Assembly (NCBI RefSeq): GCF_000220705.2
Contig: NZ_CP023202.1
Location: 3,348,001 to 3,412,000, forward strand
Direction of reading: 5' to 3'
From: Streptomyces xinghaiensis S187
Lineage (GTDB): Bacteria > Actinomycetota > Actinomycetes > Streptomycetales > Streptomycetaceae
DNA: 64,000 nucleotides
Shown here: one piece after another, positions 26,040 to 34,938 of the stretch
Numbering within the stretch: position 1 is the stretch's first letter
Layout: every line of letters begins with the position of its first letter
The notes under the pieces: generated by a model
What the model was told of the DNA's origin: nothing
The model's database searches: none
Seen by the model: only the letters and a program-made list of their open reading frames with translations
Made by a program: the position numbers and the translations under genes

Positions 26040-26723
26040 GTGGCGGGGCAGTGGCCGGCCGCGGGGCGGCAGCGGCGCGCACTGGGCGAAATGCTGGTCC
26101 CGGCCCTGGTGCCCGCCGCGCAGATCCCGCCGCGGGGGCTGTGGCGCACCAGGGCCGGCGTACGCCACGTCCTGCTGTCCGCCTGGCTCGGCCGTGAGAT
26201 TCCCCCGCCCGCCCCGGACGGCACCGACCCCGTCGGCCGGGCCCTCGTACGGCGCTACCTGGCCGCGTACGGGCCCGCCACCTCGGCCGATCTGCGCGCC
26301 TGGTGCGGCCTCGCCGGACTGCCCGCGGCGATCGCCGCGATACGCGAAGAGCTGGTCACCTTCCGCGACGAGCGCGGCCGGGAACTCCTCGACCTGCCCG
26401 ACGCTCCCCGCCCCGATCCCGGCACCCCCGCCCCCGTCCGGTTCCTGCCCGCTTTCGACAACGCTGTCCTCGGCTATCAGTACCGCGGCAGGATCATCGA
26501 CGACGCCCACCGCGGCCTGTCGGTCGCCGGCGAGCGCGTCGTCCTGGTCGACGGCCGGGTCAGCGCGACGTGGACCACCGACCGGGACGCCACCGTCACC
26601 ATCACCCCGCTGCGCCGCCTCAGGCGCACGGAACGCTCCGGCGTGGCCGAAGAGGGCCGGGCACTGGCTTTGTTCCTCTCCGACCAGGACAGCGACCGCG
26701 TGGAGATCACCGAGAATCCCTGA
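26040..26723 (+). pseudogene. winged-helix (HTH_42) protein, C-terminal fragment
   Basis: The plus strand encodes about 227 residues typical of the second half of HTH_42 winged-helix DNA-binding-domain proteins: PPRGLWRTRAGVRHVLLSAW, VRRYLAAYGPATSADLRAWC, PVRFLPAFDNAVLGY. Full-length members have about 350-370 residues, so 130 or more N-terminal residues are missing. A GTG at 26040 with GGGGAA upstream might allow translation of the remnant, but it is most likely inactive. The lost 5' ends of this gene and the divergent WYL gene share one junction near 26040. Confidence 0.75.
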
Positions 26724-26850
26724 TCCGCCTCCCCGGCCGGTCGGGAAGCCCGTCGGCTCACCGCTCGTGCCGAAGCGCCCTCGCCGAGTGCCTTCGCCAC
26801 GTATGCTTCCCGCGTCTTCCCACCCGTGATCGCCAAGGCCGGAGTCCGTC

Positions 26851-27210
26851 ATGACCGCAAGCCGGTTGTCCGCAGTGCCGTTGCTCCTCTCCGCCGTGGC
26901 CGCCGGCGTGCTGCTCACCAGCTGCTCGGCCTCGGCCTCGGTCGAGACCGGCAAATCGGCACCGGAACTGTCCGCGGAGAAACTGGCTGCCACGGTCGCA
27001 GAGAAGCTCGCCGCGACGACCGGCCAGCCGGAGCCGCGTGTCGACTGTCCCGAAAACCTGGCCGGAAAGGTCGGCACAACCACTCGGTGCATGCTCACAG
27101 CGGACGACGGCAGCACCCTGGGGGTATCGGTCAAGGTGACCTCGGTCGAAGGAGACCAGATCAACTTCGACATCAAGGCCGATGACACGGCGTCCCCGGC
27201 CACGAACTGA
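26851..27210 (+). CDS. DUF4333 lipoprotein
   Basis: The 119-residue protein has a signal peptide with lipobox LLTSC (Cys near residue 25), then a short DUF4333-type domain with the two conserved cysteines in RVDCPENLAGKVGTTTRCML. These small surface lipoproteins are common in actinomycetes and of unknown function. It lies alone, convergent with the thiamine-binding-type gene downstream. Confidence 0.88.
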   Translation: MTASRLSAVPLLLSAVAAGVLLTSCSASASVETGKSAPELSAEKLAATVAEKLAATTGQPEPRVDCPENLAGKVGTTTRCMLTADDGSTLGVSVKVTSVEGDQINFDIKADDTASPATN

Positions 27211-27257
27211 TCAACTCGCCGCTCGGTGACCGGGGCTTCAGCCGACACCCTGCGCGG

Positions 27258-27554
27258 TCAGTCCTCGGCGAGGAGGCGTTCCACCGTTTCGACCTTGCTG
27301 GTGAGGCCGTTCGTGACGCCCTCGCGGATGTCGGCCTTGAGGACGAGGCTGACGCGGCCCGCGCGGGCCTCGACCGCCTGGACGGCGCGCTTCACCACGT
27401 CCATCACTTCATCCCACTCACCTTCGACGCTGGTGAACATCGCGTCGGTGCGGTTCGGCAGGCCGCTCTCCCGTACGACGCGTACGGCCTCGGCCACGTC
27501 CTCGCCGACGTCCTCGCCGGATCCGATCGGCGTCACGGAGAACGCGACGATCAT
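27258..27554 (-). CDS. MTH1187/YkoF-type thiamine-binding protein
   Basis: The 98-residue protein fits the MTH1187 family of small ferredoxin-like-fold proteins that bind thiamine or its precursor: MIVAFSVTPIGSGEDVGEDV at the start, RTDAMFTSVEGEWDEVMDVV in the middle and ADIREGVTNGLTSKVETVER at the end. It has no transporter partners nearby and so is probably a stand-alone cytoplasmic binding protein. Length is normal for the family. Confidence 0.9.
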   Translation of the reverse strand: MIVAFSVTPIGSGEDVGEDVAEAVRVVRESGLPNRTDAMFTSVEGEWDEVMDVVKRAVQAVEARAGRVSLVLKADIREGVTNGLTSKVETVERLLAED

Positions 27555-27627
27555 CCTTGGTCACTCCCTCGGCTGTCGGTTGTCGTGGAGCTGCTGGTCC
27601 GATCATGCCCGCGCGGGCGGCGCCCCC

Positions 27628-28392
27628 TCACAGCCGGGTGGCGCGGAGTGAGTAGAGCAGGGGGACGAGGGGGCGGTCGGCGGGGCGGCGGGGGCCGGGT
27701 CGGCGGGGTTCCAGGGAGCCGAAGCGCTGGAAGCGGGTGATGTCGTGCTCGTGGAGGAAGTCGACGCGCAGGCCCGCCTCGGCGACGGCGGTGACGACCT
27801 CGCCCATCGGGTGGCGGACGGCCTGGGTGTCGAAGTCCGGGTGGCTGTCCGGTGTGTCGTCGAACGGGTCGCGGCTGAAGTGGTCGCGTACTATCCGGGC
27901 GCCCATCTCGTCGTCGAGGACGCCGGTGAGCGGGTGGAACTCGGTGAGGTGGAGGAAGCCGCCCGGGGCGACCAGGGCCGCCGCGGTCTCGGCCCAGCGC
28001 CGCAGGTCGGGGAGGCGGGAGAGGGTTCCGGCGCCGGTGTGGACGATGTCGTACGCGGGGTCCGGCACGGCCTGCGCCGCGTCGTAGAGGGGGGCGGTGA
28101 CGAAGGCGGCGCGGTCCGGGCCGAGGCCCAGGTCGGCGGCGAGTTCCCGGGCGGCCTCCACGGCGGCCTCGGAGCTGTCGAGGCCGACGACGTGCCGGGC
28201 TCCCTGCCGCGCCCAGGAGAGCGTGTCCAGGCCGCTGCGGCAGCGCAGGTGCAGCAGCGTTCTGCCGGTGACGTCCCCCACCCCGGACGCCTCGATCTCG
28301 CGGATCGTGTCCTGTCCGTGCCGGAAGGCGTCGAGGTCGTCGGAGTCCTCCGGCTCGGGCCAGTCGTCGGGGGCGGCGCGTCTCGCATGCAT
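27628..28392 (-). CDS. class I SAM-dependent methyltransferase
   Basis: The 254-residue enzyme has motif I TGRTLLHLRCRSGLDTLSWA (Arg-Cys in place of the usual Gly run), a strand-2 Asp in HVVGLDSSEAAVEAARELAA, YDIVHTGAGTLSRLPDLRRW, and a late FLHLTEFHPLTGVL. I recognise it as the common actinomycete Methyltransf_25/11 type; the substrate is unknown. The start at MHARRAAPDD lacks a strong ribosome site. It is divergent from the S9 peptidase gene with 70 bases between starts. Confidence 0.82.
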   Translation of the reverse strand: MHARRAAPDDWPEPEDSDDLDAFRHGQDTIREIEASGVGDVTGRTLLHLRCRSGLDTLSWARQGARHVVGLDSSEAAVEAARELAADLGLGPDRAAFVTAPLYDAAQAVPDPAYDIVHTGAGTLSRLPDLRRWAETAAALVAPGGFLHLTEFHPLTGVLDDEMGARIVRDHFSRDPFDDTPDSHPDFDTQAVRHPMGEVVTAVAEAGLRVDFLHEHDITRFQRFGSLEPRRPGPRRPADRPLVPLLYSLRATRL

Positions 28393-28462
28393 GCCGGGCA
28401 CGTTATCCACAGGCGGCGGACCGCACCAGCGGCTTGTCGTACGCCTCCCGCAGAATGGGGGC

Positions 28463-30331
28463 ATGACCGACGAGACCTCTGCCCGCTCCTCCGCCCTGCC
28501 CGCGTCCGCCGCCACCGGGGCCGCCGCGCCCTCCGGGCCCGGTGTGCCCGACTGGGAGCTGCGGTTCCGGGCCCCGCGGGTCGGCCTCCCCGAGTGGGCG
28601 GAGGACGCCCCGGACCGCTCGCTGTTCGTCTCGAACGCCACGGGCGTCTTCGAGCTGTACGCCTGGGACCGCTCGACGGGCGCGCAGCGCCAGGTCACGG
28701 ACCGGCCGAACGGCACGACGGACGGCGTGCTGAGCCCGGACGGCCGGTGGATCTGGTGGTTCCGCGACACGGACGGGGACGAGTTCGGCGTCTGGATGCG
28801 GCAGCCGTTCGAGGGCGGGGAGGACGCACCGGCGGTGCCCGGCCTCGACCCCTCGTACCCGGCGGGGCTGGCCCTGGGCCGGGACGGCACGGCGGTCGTC
28901 GGCCGGTCGGTGGACGAGTCCGCGGACGGCGAGGGGGAGGGGGGTTCGTCCCTTCACGTGGTGCGGCCCGGCGGTGAGCCGGTGGAGATCTACCGGCATC
29001 CGGAGTCCGCGGGGGTGGGCGATCTGTCGTACGACAGCTCCCTGATCGCCATTGAGCACACCGAGCACGGCGACGCCATGCACTCGGCTATCCGCGTCGT
29101 CACGCTCGACGGCAAGACGGTCGCCGAGCTGGACGACACCAAGGGCGGCTCCGAGGAGCTCGGGCTGATGGTGATGGGCTTCGCGCCGGTGGCCGGCGAC
29201 TCCCGGCTGCTGGTCGGGCACCAGCGCGGCGGGCGCTGGGAGCCGATGATCTGGGACCCGGTCTCCGGCGAGGAGACCGCCCTCGCCATCGACCTTCCCG
29301 GGGACATCGGCGCGGGTTGGTCCCCCGACGGCTCGGCCCTGCTGGTCGAACACAGCCATCAGGCCCGCGGCGAGCTGTGGTGGTACGACCTCGCCGGCCG
29401 CGAGCTGTCCCGGATCGACACGCCCGCCGGTACGGTCTCCGGCGCGACGGCGCGGCCGGACGGCACCGTGGAGTTCCTGTGGTCCTCGGCGGCGCAGCCG
29501 CCCGAGATCCGCTCGACCACGGGCCGGGTCGTCCTCGATCCGCCGGGAGCGAAGGCGCCGGGCTCGGTGCCGGTCACCGACGCCTGGGTGGAGGGGCCGG
29601 GCGGCCGGGTGCACGCGCTGGTGCAGAAGCCGGCCGGCGAGGGGCCTTATCCCTGCGTCTTCGACATCCACGGTGGGCCCACCTGGCACGACAGCGACGC
29701 CTTCGCCTCCGGCACGGCCGCCTGGGTCGACCACGGCTTCGCCGTCGTCCGCGTCAACTACCGCGGTTCCACCGGCTACGGCCGGGAGTGGACCGACGCT
29801 CTCAAGCACCGCGTCGGGCTGATCGAGCTGGAGGACATCGCGGCCGTCCGGGAGTGGGCCGTGGAGTCGGGGCTCGCCGACCCGGAGCGGCTGGTGCTGT
29901 CCGGCGGTTCCTGGGGCGGCTATCTGACCCTGCTCGGTCTGGGCACCCAGCCGGAGTCGTGGTCGCTGGGGCTGGCGGCGGTGCCGGTCGCGGACTACGT
30001 CACGGCGTACCACGACGAGATGGAGGCCCTCAAGGCGATGGACCGGACGCTCCTCGGCGGGACGCCGGAGGAGGTCCCGGAGCGGTTCGAGGCCTCCTCG
30101 CCGCTGACCTACGTCGACGCGGTGCGGGTCCCGGTCTACATCTCGGCCGGGGTGAACGACCCGCGCTGCCCGATACGCCAGGTGGAGAACTACGTCCGCC
30201 GCCTGGAACAGCGCGGCGTGCCGCACGAGGTCTACCGCTACGACGCCGGGCACGGATCGCTCGTGGTGGAGGAGCGGATCAAGCAGCTGCGGATGGAGAT
30301 CGACTTCGTGCGGCGGCACCTGGGGGTGTGA
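28463..30331 (+). CDS. S9 family prolyl oligopeptidase-type peptidase
   Basis: The 622-residue serine peptidase has an N-terminal beta-propeller (repeated DGRWIWWFRDTDGDEFGVWM-type blades, about 30-370) and a C-terminal alpha/beta hydrolase. The catalytic Ser483 lies in LSGGSWGGYLTL; the Asp follows in SAGVNDPRCP and the His in YDAGHGSLVV. The oxyanion segment is FDIHGGPTWHD. There is no signal peptide, so it degrades short or acylated peptides in the cytoplasm like acylaminoacyl peptidases. Confidence 0.93.
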   Translation: MTDETSARSSALPASAATGAAAPSGPGVPDWELRFRAPRVGLPEWAEDAPDRSLFVSNATGVFELYAWDRSTGAQRQVTDRPNGTTDGVLSPDGRWIWWFRDTDGDEFGVWMRQPFEGGEDAPAVPGLDPSYPAGLALGRDGTAVVGRSVDESADGEGEGGSSLHVVRPGGEPVEIYRHPESAGVGDLSYDSSLIAIEHTEHGDAMHSAIRVVTLDGKTVAELDDTKGGSEELGLMVMGFAPVAGDSRLLVGHQRGGRWEPMIWDPVSGEETALAIDLPGDIGAGWSPDGSALLVEHSHQARGELWWYDLAGRELSRIDTPAGTVSGATARPDGTVEFLWSSAAQPPEIRSTTGRVVLDPPGAKAPGSVPVTDAWVEGPGGRVHALVQKPAGEGPYPCVFDIHGGPTWHDSDAFASGTAAWVDHGFAVVRVNYRGSTGYGREWTDALKHRVGLIELEDIAAVREWAVESGLADPERLVLSGGSWGGYLTLLGLGTQPESWSLGLAAVPVADYVTAYHDEMEALKAMDRTLLGGTPEEVPERFEASSPLTYVDAVRVPVYISAGVNDPRCPIRQVENYVRRLEQRGVPHEVYRYDAGHGSLVVEERIKQLRMEIDFVRRHLGV

Positions 30332-30376
30332 CCCCGGCGCCGGGGCGGCGGCGTGGCTCCGGGCGGGGCGTGCGGG

Positions 30377-31354
30377 TCAGGCTTCCGCTCCGGTGCGCCC
30401 GCCGCCGCTCCGGCCGGTGGCCGTCCCCGCCGGTGGCGGAAGCGCGGGTTCGTCCGCAGACGCGGAATTGTCCGGGGCGGCGGTCTCCGTGGGCTCCTCC
30501 GACACGGCCGTCCCGGCCGTCCCGGCGGAGGGCGCGGCTTCTCCGGCCGGCACCGTTCCGGCGGACGGAGCGAGTGCGGTGGCCGGGCCGCCCGCCGCGG
30601 CCGGGACCAGGCCGAGGGCCAGGTCGCGCTGGGTCTCCACCTCGCGGCGGAACAGGCGGAACCACATGAAGAGCACGAAGCCGGCGAAGACGAACCACTC
30701 ACCGGTGTAGCCGAGGTTCTGGAACGCCTTGAGGTCGAGCCCGGTGTTCTGGGCGACGGCCGGGGGCACCGGGCGCAGCCCGTCGCTGCCCTCGGTCAGG
30801 GTGATCCAGGCGTTGTGCACGTCGTCCGGCACCACATTGACGAGCGCGGCGGCGCTGATGATGCCGATCTGCCCCTCGGGCAGGCCGCCGGCGCGCGCTC
30901 CCTCGGACCTCCGGTTCTCCGGGGCCTGGAGCGCGCCGACGACCCTGACCTCGCCCTCCGGCGGCGCCGGTGCGTCCGCGGTGTTCGCGTCGCCGGGCAG
31001 CCAGCCCCGGACGACCGGCAGGGCGGGACCGTCACCGGTACGCAGCAGGGTCAGGACGTAGAAGCCGTCCCGGCCGTCCAGCCGGCGTTCCGGGACGAGC
31101 AGTTGGGTGCCGTAGGTGCCGGTCGCCTCGGCGATCCGGCCGGTGGTCCGCTGGGTGACCGGCAGCAGCTCGGCCAGCGGCTCGGCGGTCTGCCGCGCCG
31201 TGGACTCCGCGCTCTGCTGCTGCTCCCGGTGCGAGTCGGCGCGCGCCTCGAACCGGCCGAGCTGCCAGCTGCCCATGAAGAGGCAGAAGGGAATGGCGAG
31301 TGCGGCGAAGACATTGATCCCCCACCATCGGGGAGTCAGCAGAAACCGGTACAC
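30377..31354 (-). CDS. SURF1 family protein
   Basis: The 325-residue membrane protein has the SURF1 plan: an N-terminal helix (PRWWGINVFAALAIPFCLFM, then GSWQLGRFEAR), an extracellular domain with FYVLTLLRTGDGPALPVVRG, and a C-terminal helix (EWFVFAGFVLFMWFRLFRRE). SURF1 proteins help assemble the heme-copper cytochrome c oxidase. An unusual C-terminal tail of about 85 residues, rich in Ala, Pro and Glu, follows the last helix. The GTG at 31352-31354 is the start that places the first helix correctly. Confidence 0.9.
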   Translation of the reverse strand: MYRFLLTPRWWGINVFAALAIPFCLFMGSWQLGRFEARADSHREQQQSAESTARQTAEPLAELLPVTQRTTGRIAEATGTYGTQLLVPERRLDGRDGFYVLTLLRTGDGPALPVVRGWLPGDANTADAPAPPEGEVRVVGALQAPENRRSEGARAGGLPEGQIGIISAAALVNVVPDDVHNAWITLTEGSDGLRPVPPAVAQNTGLDLKAFQNLGYTGEWFVFAGFVLFMWFRLFRREVETQRDLALGLVPAAAGGPATALAPSAGTVPAGEAAPSAGTAGTAVSEEPTETAAPDNSASADEPALPPPAGTATGRSGGGRTGAEA

Positions 31355-31472
31355 ACACCCACGGTACGGGGAGACGGCCGCGGAGCGGATGCCGGGGTGT
31401 GCGGGGCCCCGGCCCGTCCCCGGACGCACCGACTCCGTCCGGCGGGGACGGCGGCCGGAGCGCGACCGGGGT

Positions 31473-32795
31473 TCAGCCGGCGATGACGCCGGTGCGGTAG
31501 ACCGTTCCCGCGCAGACATTGCCGATCGTCACCGTGGACGCGGCCGGTTCACCCGCCTCGGGAATGTGCGTGAGCAGCACGCTCCCGCTCGGCGGCGGCT
31601 CCTCCTCCGTCGACGCGCCCATGGTCTGGTTGCCGCCGTCGGACATGGTGCCGTCTCCGCTCGGGCTGTCGGAGGTCTCCGGTTCCGGGGACGTGCCCGG
31701 GGTCGGGCACCCTCCGGGACCACCCTGGGCCGGCACCCAGGCGAATCTGACCTCGTACGCCTGACCGGGTTCGAGGATGAGCTTCTGCGTGTCCGCTGCC
31801 GGGTCCGGCAGGCCGGTGGCCGCGTCGCCGAGCGTGTGGTCGACGACCTGGATGTTCTCGGCCGTGCCCTGCGGTGCGGCGGTCACCAGCCCGGGACCGG
31901 AGACGGTGCAGGTGGTGTCGGAGACGTTGACGAGACGGAAGCTGCCGTAGATCTTGCTCTCGGAGTCCGGTTCGCCCTTGACCGCCGTTCCGCTGCCGAG
32001 CTGGGTGCGTTCACAGCTGGGCGAACTGGCGGCCATGCCCTGGGAGGGGGTGGCGCCCGCGCTCGCGCCGCTGCCGTTCCGCTGCCGGTCGTGCTCGCTC
32101 TTCCCGCCGTTCCCGGTGTCCTGGCCGCCCTCCTTCTCCGCGGCCTTGCCGGGCTTGCGCTCATCGGCCTCGCCGGCCCCGGAGTCGTCACCGCCGGTTC
32201 CGTCGGCGCCGCCCTGGGTCCGCTGGCTGCTGGCCGCGTTGGCCCGCTGGTCCTCATCGGTCGTGCCGGAGTCCGCGACCCGGAGCAGGCCCGGCACGGC
32301 GGTGCCGACGAGGAGTACGGCCGCGACGGCACCGACCAGCGCCTGCCGCTTGCGCGCACGGCGGGCCGGTACGGCGTGCCGCAGGTGATCCAGGGAGTCG
32401 CGGGACGGTTCGATGTCCTCCACGACGGTCCGCAGCAGCCGCCGCAGCGCCTCCTCGTCCATGGCCGAGTCCGGCCCGGCGGCGTCCGGGCCGCCTGACT
32501 TCTCCGGCCGGCCGGACGGCTCCGGGCGATCGCCCCGGGGGCCGGTGTCCTCCGGGGACTCCGGTTCCGCCCCGCTCTCCGGCGCTCCCGACGCTCCGGT
32601 CGCTCCGGTCCCCCCGGTCGCTCTCAGGGCTTTCAGCAATCCCTCGACACCGGATCCACCGGATTCCTCCGCGGGCCCGTCCGTGCGGTCAGCGCTCTCC
32701 GGCGAGCCCGAGGGTTCCGGCTCTTCGGGGCGCGGCGAATCATGGGAACGGTCCGGCCTCTCGGGGCCGTCCGCTCCATGCTGCAGATCTGTCAT
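31473..32795 (-). CDS. membrane protein coupled to sigma factor (DUF4232-like)
   Basis: The 440-residue protein has an acidic, Pro/Gly-rich N-terminal cytoplasmic part (1-150), one helix (RQALVGAVAAVLLVGTAVPG), a second low-complexity linker and an extracellular domain (IYGSFRLVNVSDTTCTVSGP) that resembles DUF4232. The start overlaps the sigma factor stop in an ATGA arrangement, so it is translationally coupled, and an anti-sigma or sensor role is likely by position. No classic zinc anti-sigma motif is seen. Because the sigma gene carries an amber codon, expression of this gene may also be reduced. Confidence 0.75.
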   Translation of the reverse strand: MTDLQHGADGPERPDRSHDSPRPEEPEPSGSPESADRTDGPAEESGGSGVEGLLKALRATGGTGATGASGAPESGAEPESPEDTGPRGDRPEPSGRPEKSGGPDAAGPDSAMDEEALRRLLRTVVEDIEPSRDSLDHLRHAVPARRARKRQALVGAVAAVLLVGTAVPGLLRVADSGTTDEDQRANAASSQRTQGGADGTGGDDSGAGEADERKPGKAAEKEGGQDTGNGGKSEHDRQRNGSGASAGATPSQGMAASSPSCERTQLGSGTAVKGEPDSESKIYGSFRLVNVSDTTCTVSGPGLVTAAPQGTAENIQVVDHTLGDAATGLPDPAADTQKLILEPGQAYEVRFAWVPAQGGPGGCPTPGTSPEPETSDSPSGDGTMSDGGNQTMGASTEEEPPPSGSVLLTHIPEAGEPAASTVTIGNVCAGTVYRTGVIAG

Positions 32796-33433
32796 GCCGG
32801 GGCCTCCATGGCGACGCGCAGCGCCGCGATCCCCCGTGATCCGTATGCCTTGACCGAGCCGAGCGATATGCCGAGCGTGTCCGCGACCTGCGCTTCGGTC
32901 ATGTCCGCGAAGTAGCGCAGGACGAGGACCTCGCGCTGCCGGCGCTGCAGCCCCCGCATGGCGCGGATGAGCTGGTCCCGCTCGAGTTGTTCGTAGGCGC
33001 CTTCCTCGGCGCTCGCCATGTCGGGCATGGGCTTGGAGAGCAGCTTGAGCCCGAGGATGCGGCGGCGCAGGGCCGAGCGCGAGAGGTTGACGACCGTCTA
33101 CCGCAGGTACGCGAGGGTCTTCTCCGGATCGCGGACACGGTTGCGGGCGGAGTGCACCCGGATGAAGGCTTCCTGGACGACGTCCTCGCACGAGGCGGTG
33201 TCGTCGAGCAGCAGTGCGGCGAGACCGAGCAGGGAGCGGTAGTGCGCGCGGTAGGTCTCGGTGAGGTAGTCGACTGTGGTGCCCGCTGCCGTCACGTCGT
33301 CAGCGCCCTCGCGCTGGTTCGGGATGCGGGCGGGCCGCGCTGCGGGCATCGGGGCGATCACCGGCATCCCGCCGAGCGTGCGCGAACGGGGCGGGCGCAG
33401 AACCGCCGCGCCGCCCCCAGGGGTTGATGCCAT
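32792..33433 (-). pseudogene. SigE-family sigma factor interrupted by amber codon
   Basis: Two pieces in one frame make a complete ECF-type sigma factor: region 2 (VDYLTETYRAHYRSLLGLAA, EDVVQEAFIRVHSARNRVRD) and region 4 (RQREVLVLRYFADMTEAQVA, TLGISLGSVKAYGSRGIAAL). Between them a TAG at 33098-33100 follows KTLAYLR, where relatives have a Gln; a CAG-to-TAG transition would explain it. There is no frameshift. The proposed start, the ATG at 33431-33433, has AGAGG eight bases upstream. It is either a recent nonsense mutant, a sequencing error, or read through. It overlaps the downstream membrane-protein gene by four bases. Confidence 0.85.
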
Positions 33434-33834
33434 ACCGAATGCCTCTGCCACGCCTGTTGGACACGCGACCCCCCGTCAGGGTTGTACGCGCGCCCCGCCA
33501 CGTTTGCCGATGCATCGAATGCCCTCATGTGCACAGTTCATCCCCCAATGCCCCATTGAGTTGAGCGACTTCGAGGGACTGCTGCAAAGACGCTCCCCGC
33601 CCGGCCGCGGTTGCGGCAGGCGGGGAGCGCATCGTCGAACAGAACAATGATCCAGTTCAAGCGCCCTTGATCATCGTTACGATCACAAAGCCTTCACAGA
33701 ACCCGCAAAGCGTCCACATCTTATCGCCCGGGTCAACCTTGTCGACCGGTTTCCGTCCGCTGAGCGGGCACGGCGTCCCGTGCCTTCGTACCCCCCAGCG
33801 TCCGGGGCGGCGTCCGCGTCACACCGCGGTCGCG
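33434..33834. other. 401-base intergenic region, asd to sigma factor
   Basis: This stretch holds no credible gene. It should contain the sigma factor promoter and the asd transcript end. It includes the hairpin at 33591-33629 and an unusually AT-rich segment at about 33650-33730. Confidence 0.5.
33591..33629. terminator. strong hairpin downstream of asd
   Basis: An 11-bp stem CGCTCCCCGCC (33591-33601) with GGCGGGGAGCG (33619-33629) encloses a 17-base loop that holds a further short CCGC/GCGG pairing. It lies about 205 bases past the asd stop and 158 bases upstream of the sigma start, and probably separates the lysC-asd transcript from the sigma operon. Confidence 0.55.
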
Positions 33835-34938
33835 TCACACCGCGGCCGTGAGCTCCGCGGCGACCACCTCGGCGATCTGGGCGGTGTTGAGCGCCGCCCC
33901 CTTGCGGAGGTTGTCGCCGCAGACGAACAGCTCCAGCGCGTGGGGGTCGTCCATGGACCGGCGCACCCGGCCGACCCAGGTCGGGTCGGTGCCCACGACA
34001 TCGGCCGGGGTGGGGAACTCCCCCGCGGCCGGGTTGTCGTAGAGCACCACACCGGGGGCGGCGGCAAGGATCTCGTGCGCCTGGGCGACGGTGACCTCGT
34101 TCTCGAAGCGCGCGTGGACGGTCAGGGAGTGCGTGGTGACGACGGGCACCCGGACGCAGGTCGCGGTGACCCGCAGATCCGGCAGGCCGAGGATCTTCCG
34201 GGACTCGTTGCGGACCTTCAGCTCCTCAGACGTCCAGCCGTCCTCCTTGAGCGAGCCGGCGAACGGCACCACGTTGAAGGCGATCGGCGCCGGGTACGGG
34301 CCGAGGTCGCCGACCACGCGGCGGACGTCGCCCGGCTGGGTGCCCAGCTCCGTCCCCGCGATCTTGCCGATCTGCTCGCGCAGCGTGTCGACGCCCTCCT
34401 TGCCCGAGCCGGAGACGGCCTGGTACGAGGAGACGATCAGCTCGCTGAGGCCGAACTCGGCGTGCAGCGCGCCCATCGCGACGATCATCGACAGCGTGGT
34501 GCAGTTGGGGTTGGAGATGATGCCGCGCGGACGGATCCGGGCGGCGTGCGGGTTGACCTCGGGGACGACCAGCGGCACGTCCGGGTCCATCCGGAAGGCG
34601 CCGGAGTTGTCGACGGCGACCGCGCCCTTGGCGGCGGCGACCGGCGCCCACTGCGCGGACACCTCGTCGGGCACGTCGAACATCGCGACGTCGACGCCCT
34701 CGAACGCCTCTTCGCTCAGCGCGACGACCTCGACCTCCTCACCGCGCACGGTGAGCTTCTTCCCCGCCGAGCGCGGCGAGGCGATCAGCCGGATCTCGCC
34801 CCAGACGTCCTTGCGCTCGGAGAGGATGCCGAGCATGACCGTGCCCACGGCACCGGTCGCCCCGACGACGGCGAGGGTCGGCTTGCGGCCGGCCCCGCCG
34901 CCGGCGCCTGTGCCGGTTCCTGTGCCGGCGGCGCTCAT
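33835..34938 (-). CDS. asd: aspartate-semialdehyde dehydrogenase
   Basis: The 367-residue enzyme reduces aspartyl phosphate to aspartate semialdehyde, the second step towards lysine, threonine and methionine. The NADP site is TLAVVGATGAVGTVMLGILS (about 21-40). The active-site Cys146 lies in SNPNCTTLSM, and the general-base His in RVPVVTTHSLTVHA. An N-terminal Gly/Thr-rich stretch of 17 residues precedes the fold. It overlaps the lysC stop by four bases (ATGA), so the two are translationally coupled. Confidence 0.97.
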   Translation of the reverse strand: MSAAGTGTGTGAGGGAGRKPTLAVVGATGAVGTVMLGILSERKDVWGEIRLIASPRSAGKKLTVRGEEVEVVALSEEAFEGVDVAMFDVPDEVSAQWAPVAAAKGAVAVDNSGAFRMDPDVPLVVPEVNPHAARIRPRGIISNPNCTTLSMIVAMGALHAEFGLSELIVSSYQAVSGSGKEGVDTLREQIGKIAGTELGTQPGDVRRVVGDLGPYPAPIAFNVVPFAGSLKEDGWTSEELKVRNESRKILGLPDLRVTATCVRVPVVTTHSLTVHARFENEVTVAQAHEILAAAPGVVLYDNPAAGEFPTPADVVGTDPTWVGRVRRSMDDPHALELFVCGDNLRKGAALNTAQIAEVVAAELTAAV

